A stretch of 25,629 nucleotides of DNA, taken from assembly GCA_003695725.1 (NCBI GenBank), contig RFHX01000237.1, forward strand, positions 1-25,629, read 5' to 3'. The DNA comes from J061 sp003695725 [NCBI: Candidatus Schekmanbacteria bacterium]. GTDB taxonomy: Bacteria; Schekmanbacteria; GWA2-38-11. Both the position numbers and the translations under genes were made by a program. This document shows positions 1-7,784 of the stretch, piece after piece. Positions within the stretch are counted from its first letter, which is position 1, and every line of letters starts with the position of its first letter. The notes below the pieces were generated by a model. The model was not told the DNA's origin. It made no database searches and was given only the letters and a program-made list of their open reading frames with translations.

Positions 1-146
1 CTGAGAATGACACAGTGGGAGAGGATAGATTGAAGGAGCAAAAGTGTGATTCTCTTATCGAAGACTCTATATTAAAATATATTTGGAAAGAGCGACATAT
101 GTTATAGATTGTCATTCACAAATAAAAATAAAGAAAGGTTTTAAAA

Positions 147-1442
147 ATGGAAAGAAATGAAAAGAAAAGTGCCTTTGAAATCGTAGAGTCCTATATTAAA
201 GAAAATACCACTCTAATCTTAGCAACTAGCAGAAATGATACACCAAGAGCTACACCGCTTGTTTACAAATACCGCAACGGGAATTTTCTTATTGTAAGCG
301 AGGAAGGTAAAAAATTTGAAAACCTGAATGCAAACAAAAGAGTATCCTTTGCCATTGCTGATAAATATACAAGCTTCGGCACATCAAAGGGGCTGCAAGG
401 AGAAGGAAAAGCAAATGTCATAACAGCAAAAGATGAAATTTTTCTCAACCTCGCAGAAGAATATGGGCTCAAAAAATCGGTCATAGAAGAGAATGGCTTG
501 CAGAATTTCCTTAAAATCATTGAAATCATTCCTTCGGATTTTACCTATATGGATTCAACCTTGGGCAAAGGTTTTAGGATTATCTTATCAAGAAAAGATT
601 CTGGAGAAGGTTTTGATGCAATCTATCACCATCTTGAGGAAATAGATGAAATCACTGTTGAAAGATATTATCCTGAGGAAATTACAAAAGAAAATCCTAT
701 ACTATTCATTCATGGCGCCTTTCATGGCTCTTGGTGTTATCACCATTTTCAAAAATTTTTCGCTCGCCTTGGATACAATACTTATGCTGTCAATTGGAAG
801 GGACATTATCTTTCAAAACCTGACAAAATGTTAGGGAAAAGAAGCATCATTGATGCAGTTGAAGATTGTGAAAAGACAGCAAAAAAGCTATTTACAAAAC
901 TTCCTATATTGGTAGGACATAGTATGGGCGCTCTCATCTCATTGATTTTTGCTGAAAGAAATGAAACGAAATTGGCAGTGCTTCTCGACGGTGCACCTTA
1001 TAGGAAAATATTTTTAGATGCTGGCCTTGACAAGATAATGACAAGAGAAGGAATAGAAAGCAATTTTGAAATATCAGATGATTATAGATTTACATTGAGT
1101 AAGGAAAAAGCCGCTCAAAACTTCTTTGATGAAAATCTCACAGGCAAAGACGAGATGGAAAGATATCTCTCTCTCGTGCAGGAAGAATCAGGCACTATTC
1201 TCGTAGATGTTTTCACCGGAAAAATTGAAGTGAATAAGGAAAGAATTAAATGTCCTCTTTATATTCTCGGAAAAACATTCTCTCCCACCAAACATCGCCT
1301 TAATGAGATGAAGGCAAAAGACCTTGGCGCCAAAGACTGCAAAGTGTTTGAAAATATGACTCACGATATGATGCTGGAGAGAGATTGGCAAAGGTATGCA
1401 TCGATTATTCTAAATTGGATTGAGAATGAGACTCAATGTTAA
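147..1442 (+). CDS. FMN split-barrel (PPOX-like) domain fused to alpha/beta hydrolase
   Basis: This looks like a two-domain fusion of 431 residues. Residues about 7-150 resemble pyridoxamine 5'-phosphate oxidase-like split-barrel proteins, with the typical opening in which a strand (TLILATSRND) is followed by a 'TPR..P' segment; these usually bind FMN, F420 or heme. Residues about 180-431 form an alpha/beta hydrolase. HGAFHG (189-194) is the oxyanion-loop motif, GHSMG (257-261) is the nucleophile elbow with Ser259, and a C-terminal THD motif can supply the histidine. The ATG has an AAGAAAGG ribosome site. There is no signal peptide, so it is probably cytosolic. The substrate is unknown. It stands alone, 135 bp before the CDF gene. 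The hydrolase call is firm; the FMN role of the N-terminal domain is inferred from the fold-like pattern. Confidence 0.75.
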   Translation: MERNEKKSAFEIVESYIKENTTLILATSRNDTPRATPLVYKYRNGNFLIVSEEGKKFENLNANKRVSFAIADKYTSFGTSKGLQGEGKANVITAKDEIFLNLAEEYGLKKSVIEENGLQNFLKIIEIIPSDFTYMDSTLGKGFRIILSRKDSGEGFDAIYHHLEEIDEITVERYYPEEITKENPILFIHGAFHGSWCYHHFQKFFARLGYNTYAVNWKGHYLSKPDKMLGKRSIIDAVEDCEKTAKKLFTKLPILVGHSMGALISLIFAERNETKLAVLLDGAPYRKIFLDAGLDKIMTREGIESNFEISDDYRFTLSKEKAAQNFFDENLTGKDEMERYLSLVQEESGTILVDVFTGKIEVNKERIKCPLYILGKTFSPTKHRLNEMKAKDLGAKDCKVFENMTHDMMLERDWQRYASIILNWIENETQC

Positions 1443-1577
1443 AATAATACAATAAAAAACATAATTATTTATTATCTTGCATTATTGTTATAAATAGTAT
1501 ATTTGAAATTTCGTATTCCATATTCAAAGGAAAAAGTCATTACCTATTAAATACGTTAACTGGGAATATGAAAAATA

Positions 1578-2477
1578 ATGCATGACATTCAAGATAGAGC
1601 AGAAAAAGCCACTAAAATTACTTGGATAGGATTTGCCGTAAACTCTGTCCTGATGCTTTTCAAATTATTTGCAGGAATCATTGGGAAAAGCGAAGCAATG
1701 ATTGCTGATGGGATCCATTCACTTTCAGATTTGGGGACAGATGTAATTGTCCTCTTCGGTTTTAGATTTGTCGGCAAACCGCCGGACGAATCACATGATT
1801 ATGGTCATGGAAAATTTGAAACATTGACAGCAACGATTGTAGGAATAATCCTAATCGGCGTTGGCGCAGGTATAATGTGGAATGGCGGCAAGAGTATCTA
1901 TGATTTTTTTAACGGTACACCAATTGAAAGACCGGGTTGGATTGCCTTTTATGCCGCAATAATTTCCATAATCTCAAAAGAGATTCTTTATCGCTATACC
2001 ATTTCTGTGGGGAAAAAAATAAACAGTCAGGCAATAATTGCCAATGCTTGGCATCAGCGCTCTGACAGCTTATCCTCTGTGGGCGCAATGCTTGGAATAG
2101 GCGGCGCGATAATGCTTGGAGATAGATGGCATATCCTTGACCCTGCAGCTGCTATTGTAGTAAGCATACTAATTCTAAAAGTAGGCATCGAAATCGTCAT
2201 CAAGGGGTTGAAAGAGCTTCTTGAAACTTCACTTGACAAAGAAGCAGAAAACAAGATTGTTCAAATTACTGAAAATGTTTTAGGCGTTGAAAGCTCGCAC
2301 AAATTGAAGACGAGAAGAGTGGGTAATAACATTGCTATTGACATTCACATCGAAGTTAGAGAAGATTTAAACATTAAAGATGCCCACAATATTGCAACTG
2401 CAGTAGAAAACAAACTGCGAGGCGCTTTTGGTGAAGGGACTCATATATCTGTGCATATTGAGCCTGAAAAGTCATAA
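1578..2477 (+). CDS. Cation diffusion facilitator (CDF) metal efflux transporter
   Basis: At 299 residues this is the usual size for the CDF (FieF/YiiP-like) family of inner-membrane proton/metal antiporters. An amphipathic N-terminus leads into several membrane helices. The second helix carries IADGIHSLSD (His47, Asp51) and the fifth carries WHQRSDS. This His/Asp plus His/Asp set is usually linked to zinc and related divalent metals. The last 80 residues form the cytoplasmic ferredoxin-like domain, with ENVLGVESSHKLKTRR and two IDIHIEV/ISVHIEP strands. The start has only a weak, distant purine stretch (GGGA). The lipoprotein gene follows 35 bp later and may be cotranscribed. The family is certain; the metal is inferred. 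Confidence 0.92.
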   Translation: MHDIQDRAEKATKITWIGFAVNSVLMLFKLFAGIIGKSEAMIADGIHSLSDLGTDVIVLFGFRFVGKPPDESHDYGHGKFETLTATIVGIILIGVGAGIMWNGGKSIYDFFNGTPIERPGWIAFYAAIISIISKEILYRYTISVGKKINSQAIIANAWHQRSDSLSSVGAMLGIGGAIMLGDRWHILDPAAAIVVSILILKVGIEIVIKGLKELLETSLDKEAENKIVQITENVLGVESSHKLKTRRVGNNIAIDIHIEVREDLNIKDAHNIATAVENKLRGAFGEGTHISVHIEPEKS

Positions 2478-2512
2478 TATTACTCACTTTTAATTCTTTG
2501 TGGAGGGATGAG

Positions 2513-3232
2513 ATGATTCTTTTTGCTAAAAAACTTAAACTACAAAACCTGTTGATTGTCGCTCTTTGTCTTCCATTACTTTTTGCCTGTGATACAGGCA
2601 CAGAAAAAATAAAAAAGTCTGCTGAAGCCGCAAAGGAAGAAGTTGCAAAATCAGGAAATTATAACTTTTTCCCCGCAAAATACAAGAAGGCACTATCACT
2701 GATGAAGAAAGCAGAGAAAAAAATGAAGAAGCAGCAGTTGGAAAAAGCAGAACAGCTTTACAGTTTGGCACGAAAGAAGTTTCTCGAAATAAAAGAGGAA
2801 GGTCCCAAAAAGAAGGAAAAGTTAGAAGCCAATATTCAATCTCTTTCAGATGAGATAGAAAAAGCAAAAGAGAAAGCAAAAGCAAGTATCGCTGCCATAA
2901 AAGACACCTGCGTTAAAGAGATTGCCAATAAAATACTGGGTAAATCAAGTAGAGCAAATGAGCTTGTCTCAAAATATTTCGAAAAACTTAAAACAAAAGC
3001 GCAAAAGAAACTTGAGCAAGCTGATGGGCAACTTGAAAAAGCATTAGAGCTTCAAGGTGATGAAACATTGAAAAAGAAAAACAGAAAACTCAAATCTATT
3101 CTTGAGACATATACCACAGCATCAGAAATAGCCGATGAGATATGCTCAAAAACTGAAGCATTGGCTCAAAAAGGGCTCAAGAAAAAATCAAAGACAAAAA
3201 AAGAGAAGAAAGAAAAGTCACAACAGAAATAA
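2513..3232 (+). CDS. Coiled-coil lipoprotein of unknown function
   Basis: This is a 239-residue protein. The start is set at the ATG preceded by GGAGG (2502-2506) rather than the in-frame TTG at 2498, which lies upstream of that ribosome site. The N-terminus is a clear lipoprotein signal: two lysines, a hydrophobic core and LLFAC, with the lipid-modified Cys at about residue 26. The mature part is almost entirely Lys/Glu/Ala-rich helix with strong coiled-coil character and very few aromatic residues. Its repeated AxxLxxKAE patterns resemble DUF4398-type or TPR-like lipoproteins. The C-terminus is a run of lysines and glutamates. It is presumably anchored to a periplasm-facing membrane. No enzymatic motif is visible, so a structural or scaffold role is only a guess. 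Confidence 0.8.
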   Translation: MILFAKKLKLQNLLIVALCLPLLFACDTGTEKIKKSAEAAKEEVAKSGNYNFFPAKYKKALSLMKKAEKKMKKQQLEKAEQLYSLARKKFLEIKEEGPKKKEKLEANIQSLSDEIEKAKEKAKASIAAIKDTCVKEIANKILGKSSRANELVSKYFEKLKTKAQKKLEQADGQLEKALELQGDETLKKKNRKLKSILETYTTASEIADEICSKTEALAQKGLKKKSKTKKEKKEKSQQK

Positions 3233-3253
3233 CTTAGATAAGACCAAAAATTA

Positions 3254-3279
3254 TTTGAATATTTAATCATATGAACAAA
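3254..3279. promoter_or_regulatory. Putative operator, imperfect palindrome upstream of the SDR gene
   Basis: The half-sites are TTTGAATA and TGAACAAA with 10 bp between them. The right half extends to the 13-mer TCATATGAACAAA (3267-3279), which recurs exactly, in reverse complement, in the palindrome at 4242-4267. Spacing between half-sites is the same at both places. It lies about 100 bp before the SDR start. A dimeric repressor or activator site is inferred. Confidence 0.4.
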
Positions 3280-3377
3280 TGTCTTGATTTTTCAAAAAAA
3301 TTTTTTTAATCATACTTCGAAATTTCCATATCATTCACCAAATAGATATATTGAATATAACTTATAGGAGTATAAAA

Positions 3378-4136
3378 ATGAGATTGAAAGACAAAACTGC
3401 AGTAGTAACAGGCGCGGCTGGCGCTATAGGAGGAGCGATATCAGAAAGATTTGCAGAAGAAGGAGCAAAAGTAGTTTTGACTGACATCAATGAAGAAGGT
3501 GGGAATAAAATCGTTGAAAGAATCAAGTCCAAAGGTGGTGAAGCAACCTTTATCCGCGCTGATGCATTTATAGAAAATGAGCTCATAGATATGATAAACA
3601 AAAGCATAGAAACATATGGGCAGATAGATATTCTCGTCAATAATGTGGGATATGATTTTGACATTATGAAGGGATTGGATGAAATTTGCGCAGAAAACTG
3701 GAATAAATGCATCAACTTGAATTTGGTTTCATTTTTCATCTGCACAAGAGAAGCTGCAAAAGGAATGATGGAAAGAAGATACGGCAAGATTATAAATATG
3801 TCCTCCATTTCAAGGCGTGGAAATGCCATTCAACTTATTTATTCAGCAACGAAAGCAGGGATAGAAGGATTTACTCGCTCATGTGCAGCTTATTTGGGGC
3901 CCTATAATGTAAATGTAAACGCAATAGCGCCTGCACTGATTGAAACTGAAAGCATAAAATCACAAATATCAAAAGAAGAATGGGAAGCATTGAAAGCAGA
4001 TTGTGAATTCCGCTATCCTTTGGGAAGGGTTGGACAGCCCATTGATGTTGCAAATTGCGCCCTTTTTCTTGCATCAGACGAATCATCTTTTATAACAGGA
4101 CAAACGATTGAAGTTTCTGGAGGCGCACGTCTATAA
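3378..4136 (+). CDS. Short-chain dehydrogenase/reductase (SDR)
   Basis: This is a classical SDR of 252 residues. TGAAGAIG near the N-terminus is the NAD(P) glycine motif, NNVG replaces the usual NNAG, and the catalytic serine lies in NMSSIS ahead of YSATK (Tyr and Lys of the active site). The C-terminus has FITGQTIEVSGG, as in FabG-type members. An acidic Asp in VVLTDIN at the end of the second strand suggests a preference for NAD. The chosen ATG has AGGAG seven bases upstream; the TTG at 3351 has none. The substrate cannot be predicted. It precedes the bilin-reductase-like operon by 243 bp, and the two share an operator-like element, so a role in the same pathway is possible. Confidence 0.9.
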   Translation: MRLKDKTAVVTGAAGAIGGAISERFAEEGAKVVLTDINEEGGNKIVERIKSKGGEATFIRADAFIENELIDMINKSIETYGQIDILVNNVGYDFDIMKGLDEICAENWNKCINLNLVSFFICTREAAKGMMERRYGKIINMSSISRRGNAIQLIYSATKAGIEGFTRSCAAYLGPYNVNVNAIAPALIETESIKSQISKEEWEALKADCEFRYPLGRVGQPIDVANCALFLASDESSFITGQTIEVSGGARL

Positions 4137-4241
4137 ACGAATATTCTGAAGCCAAAAAAAATAAATTTAAAAATAATTTACATCTCCTAAATAATTAATT
4201 TACGATTTTTTTTATCATTGAAGGTTGAACGATTTATACTT

Positions 4242-4267
4242 TTTGTTCATATGAATGATTGAACAAA
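4242..4267. promoter_or_regulatory. Putative operator, perfect 8-bp palindrome upstream of the FDBR-like operon
   Basis: TTTGTTCA and TGAACAAA are perfect inverted arms separated by 10 bp, about 113 bp before the first gene. The left arm and its flank (4242-4254) are the exact reverse complement of 3267-3279 before the SDR gene. This suggests one regulator controls both units. No matching regulator gene is visible in the window. Confidence 0.5.
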
Positions 4268-4379
4268 TATTGAAATAATAGAAAATTTCTGTTAATGAAA
4301 TGATAGACAAAAGGGAAAAAACGAAAGAGTAAAAGAAACAAAAGTTAAAAAGTTAACAATTAAAAGGGAAGGATTAAAA

Positions 4380-4619
4380 ATGGCAGAATTCAATTTCACT
4401 GAAAACACAAAAGCTATGTATGAAACAATGCTTGAGCTTTCGCCGAAACCTTTTAGAGAGCAAACAAAGAAACAGCTCGATGAGTCAATTATAAAGATTA
4501 TTGGAGAAGGAAATCCAATTACAGAAGAAAACTTTATGAAAGTGGTAAAGGAGACAACACCTAAAGCCTTTCTTCCGATGGCGCTGAATGTTCTTGAACC
4601 GATGTTGACAAAAAAATAA
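4380..4619 (+). CDS. Small protein, weakly PCP_red-like, in the FDBR-like operon
   Basis: This is a 79-residue acidic helical protein without cysteines, signal peptide or membrane segment. The ATG follows GGAAGGA. The stretch from about residue 20 (PKPFREQTKKQLDE) through an 'ITEENF' segment loosely resembles PCP_red, the short C-terminal domain of light-independent protochlorophyllide reductase subunit B that also occurs as free-standing proteins. That match is by eye and weak. It is the first gene of a three-gene operon; the ferredoxin gene follows by 27 bp. A structural or partner role for the reductase is an inference from context. Confidence 0.6.
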   Translation: MAEFNFTENTKAMYETMLELSPKPFREQTKKQLDESIIKIIGEGNPITEENFMKVVKETTPKAFLPMALNVLEPMLTKK

Positions 4620-4646
4620 ATGAATCATTTGAAGGAGTGGAAAGAA

Positions 4647-4892
4647 ATGGATAACAAAGTCGAAACTGAAGGCAAACCTACAGGATTTCATGTCGATGAA
4701 ATGCTTTGCACCGGTTGTGGTGCGTGTATAGATGCCTGCCCAATGAAAATTCTCGAAATAATAGACGGGCAATGCAAAATGGTAAACAATATGATTTGTC
4801 TTGAATGTGGAATGTGCCTTCGTGCATGTCCGGAAGAAGCAATTTCCATTGACGGACTTGATGAAACAGGAATTGTAAAAGAACACGAGTAG
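4647..4892 (+). CDS. 2[4Fe-4S] ferredoxin
   Basis: This is an 81-residue bacterial-type ferredoxin with two cluster motifs: C21xxC24xxC27xxxC31P and C51xxC54xxC57xxxC61P. The spacing is regular, so both clusters should be low-potential [4Fe-4S]. An ATG at 4620 abuts the previous stop codon, but the ATG at 4647 is preferred because GAAGGAG (4631-4637) lies at proper distance before it. It sits between the small protein gene and the FDBR-like gene (18-bp gap). The FDBR family takes electrons from ferredoxin, so this is the obvious candidate donor. The ferredoxin call is certain; the pairing is inferred. Known FDBR donors are mostly [2Fe-2S] plant-type ferredoxins, so this partner type differs. 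Confidence 0.95.
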   Translation: MDNKVETEGKPTGFHVDEMLCTGCGACIDACPMKILEIIDGQCKMVNNMICLECGMCLRACPEEAISIDGLDETGIVKEHE

Positions 4893-4910
4893 AAAAGGAG
4901 ATATTGGAAA

Positions 4911-5642
4911 ATGTCAGAAAAATTTCAATTTACCGATTACAATGGACCAATGTGGGAACTCCTACAGGAGCTCAATCCTGTACAGGTTTTTGAATTTGAA
5001 GGAATGGATTTAAGCGATCTCAATAATTTCAAAATAGGCAATGAAGATTGTTTCCTCAGATGCTATAAGGCAGACAAAATAGAAAAGATCACTATTTCAA
5101 AAATGAATTTTTATGGCGGAATGATGGCTGGCGGCACTGTCATATGTCCTGCAGAAGATTATGATTTACCAACATTTTCATCAGACTGGGATGAATCAGA
5201 AGACCATCTTCATGGTATAATAGATTTTATCCCTGCAGACGACCCCGGCAGAAATGCAGAATACCTGAAAACATATCTTTATGAGCCATTAGAAGAGCTT
5301 TATAAAAAGTATTGCCGCATTCCGGGACTTCAACCAAATGTTTTTTATTGGGTACGAGCCTTCCAATCACCCTATATGCTTACAGGCCACATAAAACAGG
5401 TTGAAAATGGAAAATATGTTCAGGAATTTTTCAAATGTTCACAGGAATATTTGAAAAAATGGATTGAACTTTGGAAAAAAGCAGAAAGGAAAGACCCAAA
5501 TTCAGATTATATGAAACTTGTAAAACAAAGAAGAAAAAATATTAGAGAAACATATAGATACAATGACCCCGGTGAAGGACCTCTTACAAAAGTGCTTGGT
5601 GCTGAAAGAGCAAGAAAGATATTGAACACTTTAATGCCTTAA
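4911..5642 (+). CDS. Ferredoxin-dependent bilin reductase (PcyA/PebA/HY2)-like protein
   Basis: This 243-residue protein has the size of FDBRs, which reduce biliverdin or related open-chain tetrapyrroles using ferredoxin. Two regions look diagnostic. CPAEDYDLPTFSSD (79-92) matches the family strand 'P..DY.LP.F..D', placing Asp92 at the conserved catalytic aspartate (Asp105 of PcyA as I recall it), and is followed by GIIDFIP. The C-terminus YRYNDPGEGPLTKVLGAERA matches the family ending with ND..., a leucine, and (F/L)G.e.a. At the position I align with PcyA His88 there is Gly75, so the proton relay may differ. The start has AAAGGAG upstream. Red chlorophyll catabolite reductase is the related alternative. 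The substrate may be a bilin, a chlorophyll- or corrinoid-like product, or something else. No heme oxygenase gene is in the window. Confidence 0.72.
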   Translation: MSEKFQFTDYNGPMWELLQELNPVQVFEFEGMDLSDLNNFKIGNEDCFLRCYKADKIEKITISKMNFYGGMMAGGTVICPAEDYDLPTFSSDWDESEDHLHGIIDFIPADDPGRNAEYLKTYLYEPLEELYKKYCRIPGLQPNVFYWVRAFQSPYMLTGHIKQVENGKYVQEFFKCSQEYLKKWIELWKKAERKDPNSDYMKLVKQRRKNIRETYRYNDPGEGPLTKVLGAERARKILNTLMP

Positions 5643-5651
5643 CCAATTTTG

Positions 5652-5684
5652 AAAACGGCAGGATGTCTATCCTGCCGTTTTTTT
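5652..5684 (+). terminator. Intrinsic terminator after the FDBR-like operon
   Basis: A perfect 13-bp stem (AAAACGGCAGGAT with its complement at 5669-5681) closes a GTCT loop and runs into a seven-T tract. It starts ten bases after the stop codon of the FDBR-like gene. Confidence 0.93.
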
Positions 5685-5702
5685 ATTTTATTGAAATCGA
5701 TT

Positions 5703-6170
5703 ATGTATAATGAATCTTGGAAAGGACTTGTAGATTTTTACGAACTTGCATTTGGAAGCTGGATTGCATACATATTCTTGGTATGGATGTGGCGAAAGCT
5801 TCTGAAATATGAGCATCAGGGCTGGCGATATTCATTAGCTCTTCTCCTTAGCGCAAGTTTTTACATAATCAATCATTATTTTCTCAGAGCACCTTTTTAT
5901 AATCCCCTCATTTGGTCTTATACAATTTTCTTCATAATTGTCTGGTATTTCCTCTTTGTTCATTCCTTCCCCTTCTCCACAGTAAAAAAAATATTCGCTT
6001 TCTTATCAAATTTCCTTTTTGCAGCGGTTTATGTCCTTGCTGAAAACATTGCCAGATGGGCACATCAGGGAAAAATAATACGGGGAGTTGAAATACCTGA
6101 ATTTATATTTATGATTATATCCTGCCTTGCTACTCTCGGCATCATTCTATCCCATCGCAAAAAAGGATAA
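5703..6170 (+). CDS. Hypothetical five-helix membrane protein
   Basis: This is a 155-residue hydrophobic protein. I start it at the ATG at 5703, because the in-frame TTG at 5649 would make the terminator hairpin part of the coding sequence. About five membrane segments are visible: near residues 13-30, 42-60, 66-86, 93-112 and 127-148. It is rich in Trp, Tyr and Phe and ends in SHRKKG on the probable cytoplasmic side. I do not recognise a family. It lies on the same strand as its neighbours but is separated from the preceding operon by a strong terminator only 18 bp upstream, and the ribosome site is poor. Expression may depend on read-through. Confidence 0.6.
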   Translation: MYNESWKGLVDFYELAFGSWIAYIFLVWMWRKLLKYEHQGWRYSLALLLSASFYIINHYFLRAPFYNPLIWSYTIFFIIVWYFLFVHSFPFSTVKKIFAFLSNFLFAAVYVLAENIARWAHQGKIIRGVEIPEFIFMIISCLATLGIILSHRKKG

Positions 6171-6389
6171 ATCACTTCATCTCAATATTTCAATTGTCGC
6201 ATACTTGCTTTCGCCAATAATTATTCGTCGTGGTAAAAAAAATGGATAGACAAAATCTTTCAATACTGCTTCCCTTCAACTTTTAAATGTTTACTTCAAC
6301 ACAAGAAATGATTATAAGAATTGAAGTTTATTATCGATTAAAAAAATATCATAAAAATCCTATTGATGAAATAATTGGAGGATAAATAA

Positions 6390-7598
6390 ATGGTACCTTT
6401 TGATGTAATGAAATCGATTTCCACAAAAACTGAATCAAAGATTTTATTTCTAATTCTCGATGGTCTCGGAGGTTTGCAAAATCCAACGACAGGAAAATCT
6501 GAGCTCGAAAGTGCAAATATTCCCAATATAAACAAACTTGCCTCTGAATCAGTATGTGGTTTGTCGGTCCCAGTATCTCATGGTATCACACCCGGAAGTG
6601 GTCCCGGCCACCTTTCTCTTTTTGGCTATGACCCCTTCAAATACAATGTTGGAAGGGGAGTCCTCGAAGCCCTTGGAGTCAATTTTCCCCTTCAGCCAGG
6701 CGATGTTGCCTTTAGAATAAATATGGCGACTGTTGATGAAAATGGAATTATTACAGACAGGCGGGCAGGAAGGATACCAACGGAAAAATCAAAAAAGATA
6801 TGTGAAGAACTCGATGAAAAGATCGAAATTCCGGGCATTGAAACTTTTGTTATGGCTGTTAAAGAGCATCGAGGCGCTCTTGTATTCAGAGGTAAAAACC
6901 TTGCAGGCAATATTGCAGATACCGATCCTCAAAAGGAAGGGTTAAAACCAAAACCGGCAATAGCTCTCGATGAAGAGAGCAAATACACAGCGGAGCTTGC
7001 AAATAAATTTATAGAAAAAGCCGCAGAAATTATGAAAGACAAGTCTCCTGCAAATTTCATAATGCTTCGCGGTGCTTCAGGATACCATGGATTTCCACAA
7101 ATGCAGGACATATATAAGCTCACCCCTGCGGCTATTGCCACCTACCCGATGTATAAAGGTATTGTCCGCCTTTTGGGAATGGATGTAGTCGATACAGGCG
7201 ACACTTTTGAGGGGGAAATAAAAGCCCTTCATAAATATTATGACAAATATGATTTCTTCTACTTTCATATAAAAAAGACTGATGCAAAAGGTGAAGATGG
7301 AAATTTTGAAGGTAAAATTGAAGCATTGGAGGAAGTGGACAAAAAACTTCCTGAAATCCTCGAGCTGAATTTTGATGTAGTAGTTTTGACAGGAGACCAT
7401 TCTACACCTGCAATGATGAAATCTCATAGCTGGCATCCCTTGCCTGTTTTGATTAAAGGGAAATTCTGCCGACCTGATAGTGTTGAACATTTCAATGAAA
7501 AAGAGTGCGCAAAGGGAGGGCTGGGAGTAATTCAGGCAGTCGATATTATGCCGTTAGCGCTTGCAAATGCAGGAAAACTTTTGAAGTACGGCGCATAA
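6390..7598 (+). CDS. apgM: 2,3-bisphosphoglycerate-independent phosphoglycerate mutase, archaeal type
   Basis: This 402-residue enzyme interconverts 3- and 2-phosphoglycerate in glycolysis and gluconeogenesis. It belongs to the alkaline-phosphatase superfamily, archaeal-type (aPGAM) branch, which is shorter than the 510-residue GpmI. Visible motifs are FLILDGLGG (metal-binding Asp24), the segment TPGSGPGHLSLFGYDP (67-82) with the catalytic serine and the phosphate/substrate region, GRGVLEALG, an FYFHIKKTD motif, and VVVLTGDHSTP near the C-terminus with metal-binding Asp and His. The ATG follows GGAGG (6377-6381). It is probably monocistronic. The type is widespread in archaea and scattered among anaerobic bacteria. 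Confidence 0.95.
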   Translation: MVPFDVMKSISTKTESKILFLILDGLGGLQNPTTGKSELESANIPNINKLASESVCGLSVPVSHGITPGSGPGHLSLFGYDPFKYNVGRGVLEALGVNFPLQPGDVAFRINMATVDENGIITDRRAGRIPTEKSKKICEELDEKIEIPGIETFVMAVKEHRGALVFRGKNLAGNIADTDPQKEGLKPKPAIALDEESKYTAELANKFIEKAAEIMKDKSPANFIMLRGASGYHGFPQMQDIYKLTPAAIATYPMYKGIVRLLGMDVVDTGDTFEGEIKALHKYYDKYDFFYFHIKKTDAKGEDGNFEGKIEALEEVDKKLPEILELNFDVVVLTGDHSTPAMMKSHSWHPLPVLIKGKFCRPDSVEHFNEKECAKGGLGVIQAVDIMPLALANAGKLLKYGA

Positions 7599-7784
7599 GC
7601 AGAATTATAAATAACTTGAATCATAAGTTTACTTTTAAAGAAAACGCTTGCTCTTTCTAACGACAAGCCATTTACCAGCCATAAGAGTTCATTATAAAGG
7701 AGAGTGAAAACTTTTTCTTCTAATGGACTCAGTAAAAAGTATAGAACTCTTTCATAATTCCGCAAAGAATAATTCTGTTCTTTC

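Noticed and set aside
5-117. GAATGACA and TGTCATTC inverted pair near the window start, considered as a mobile-element end
   Set aside because: It is only eight bases, about 100 bp apart, and no transposase or target duplication is visible.
5649-5702. In-frame TTG extension of the five-helix membrane protein
   Set aside because: The extension is encoded by the terminator hairpin itself (residues TAGCLSCR) and is therefore unlikely to be translated as intended coding sequence.
7599-7784. Convergent gap after apgM, examined for a terminator or small gene
   Set aside because: Only five- or six-base stems with long loops are present, and the frames crossing it have no ribosome site or recognisable sequence.
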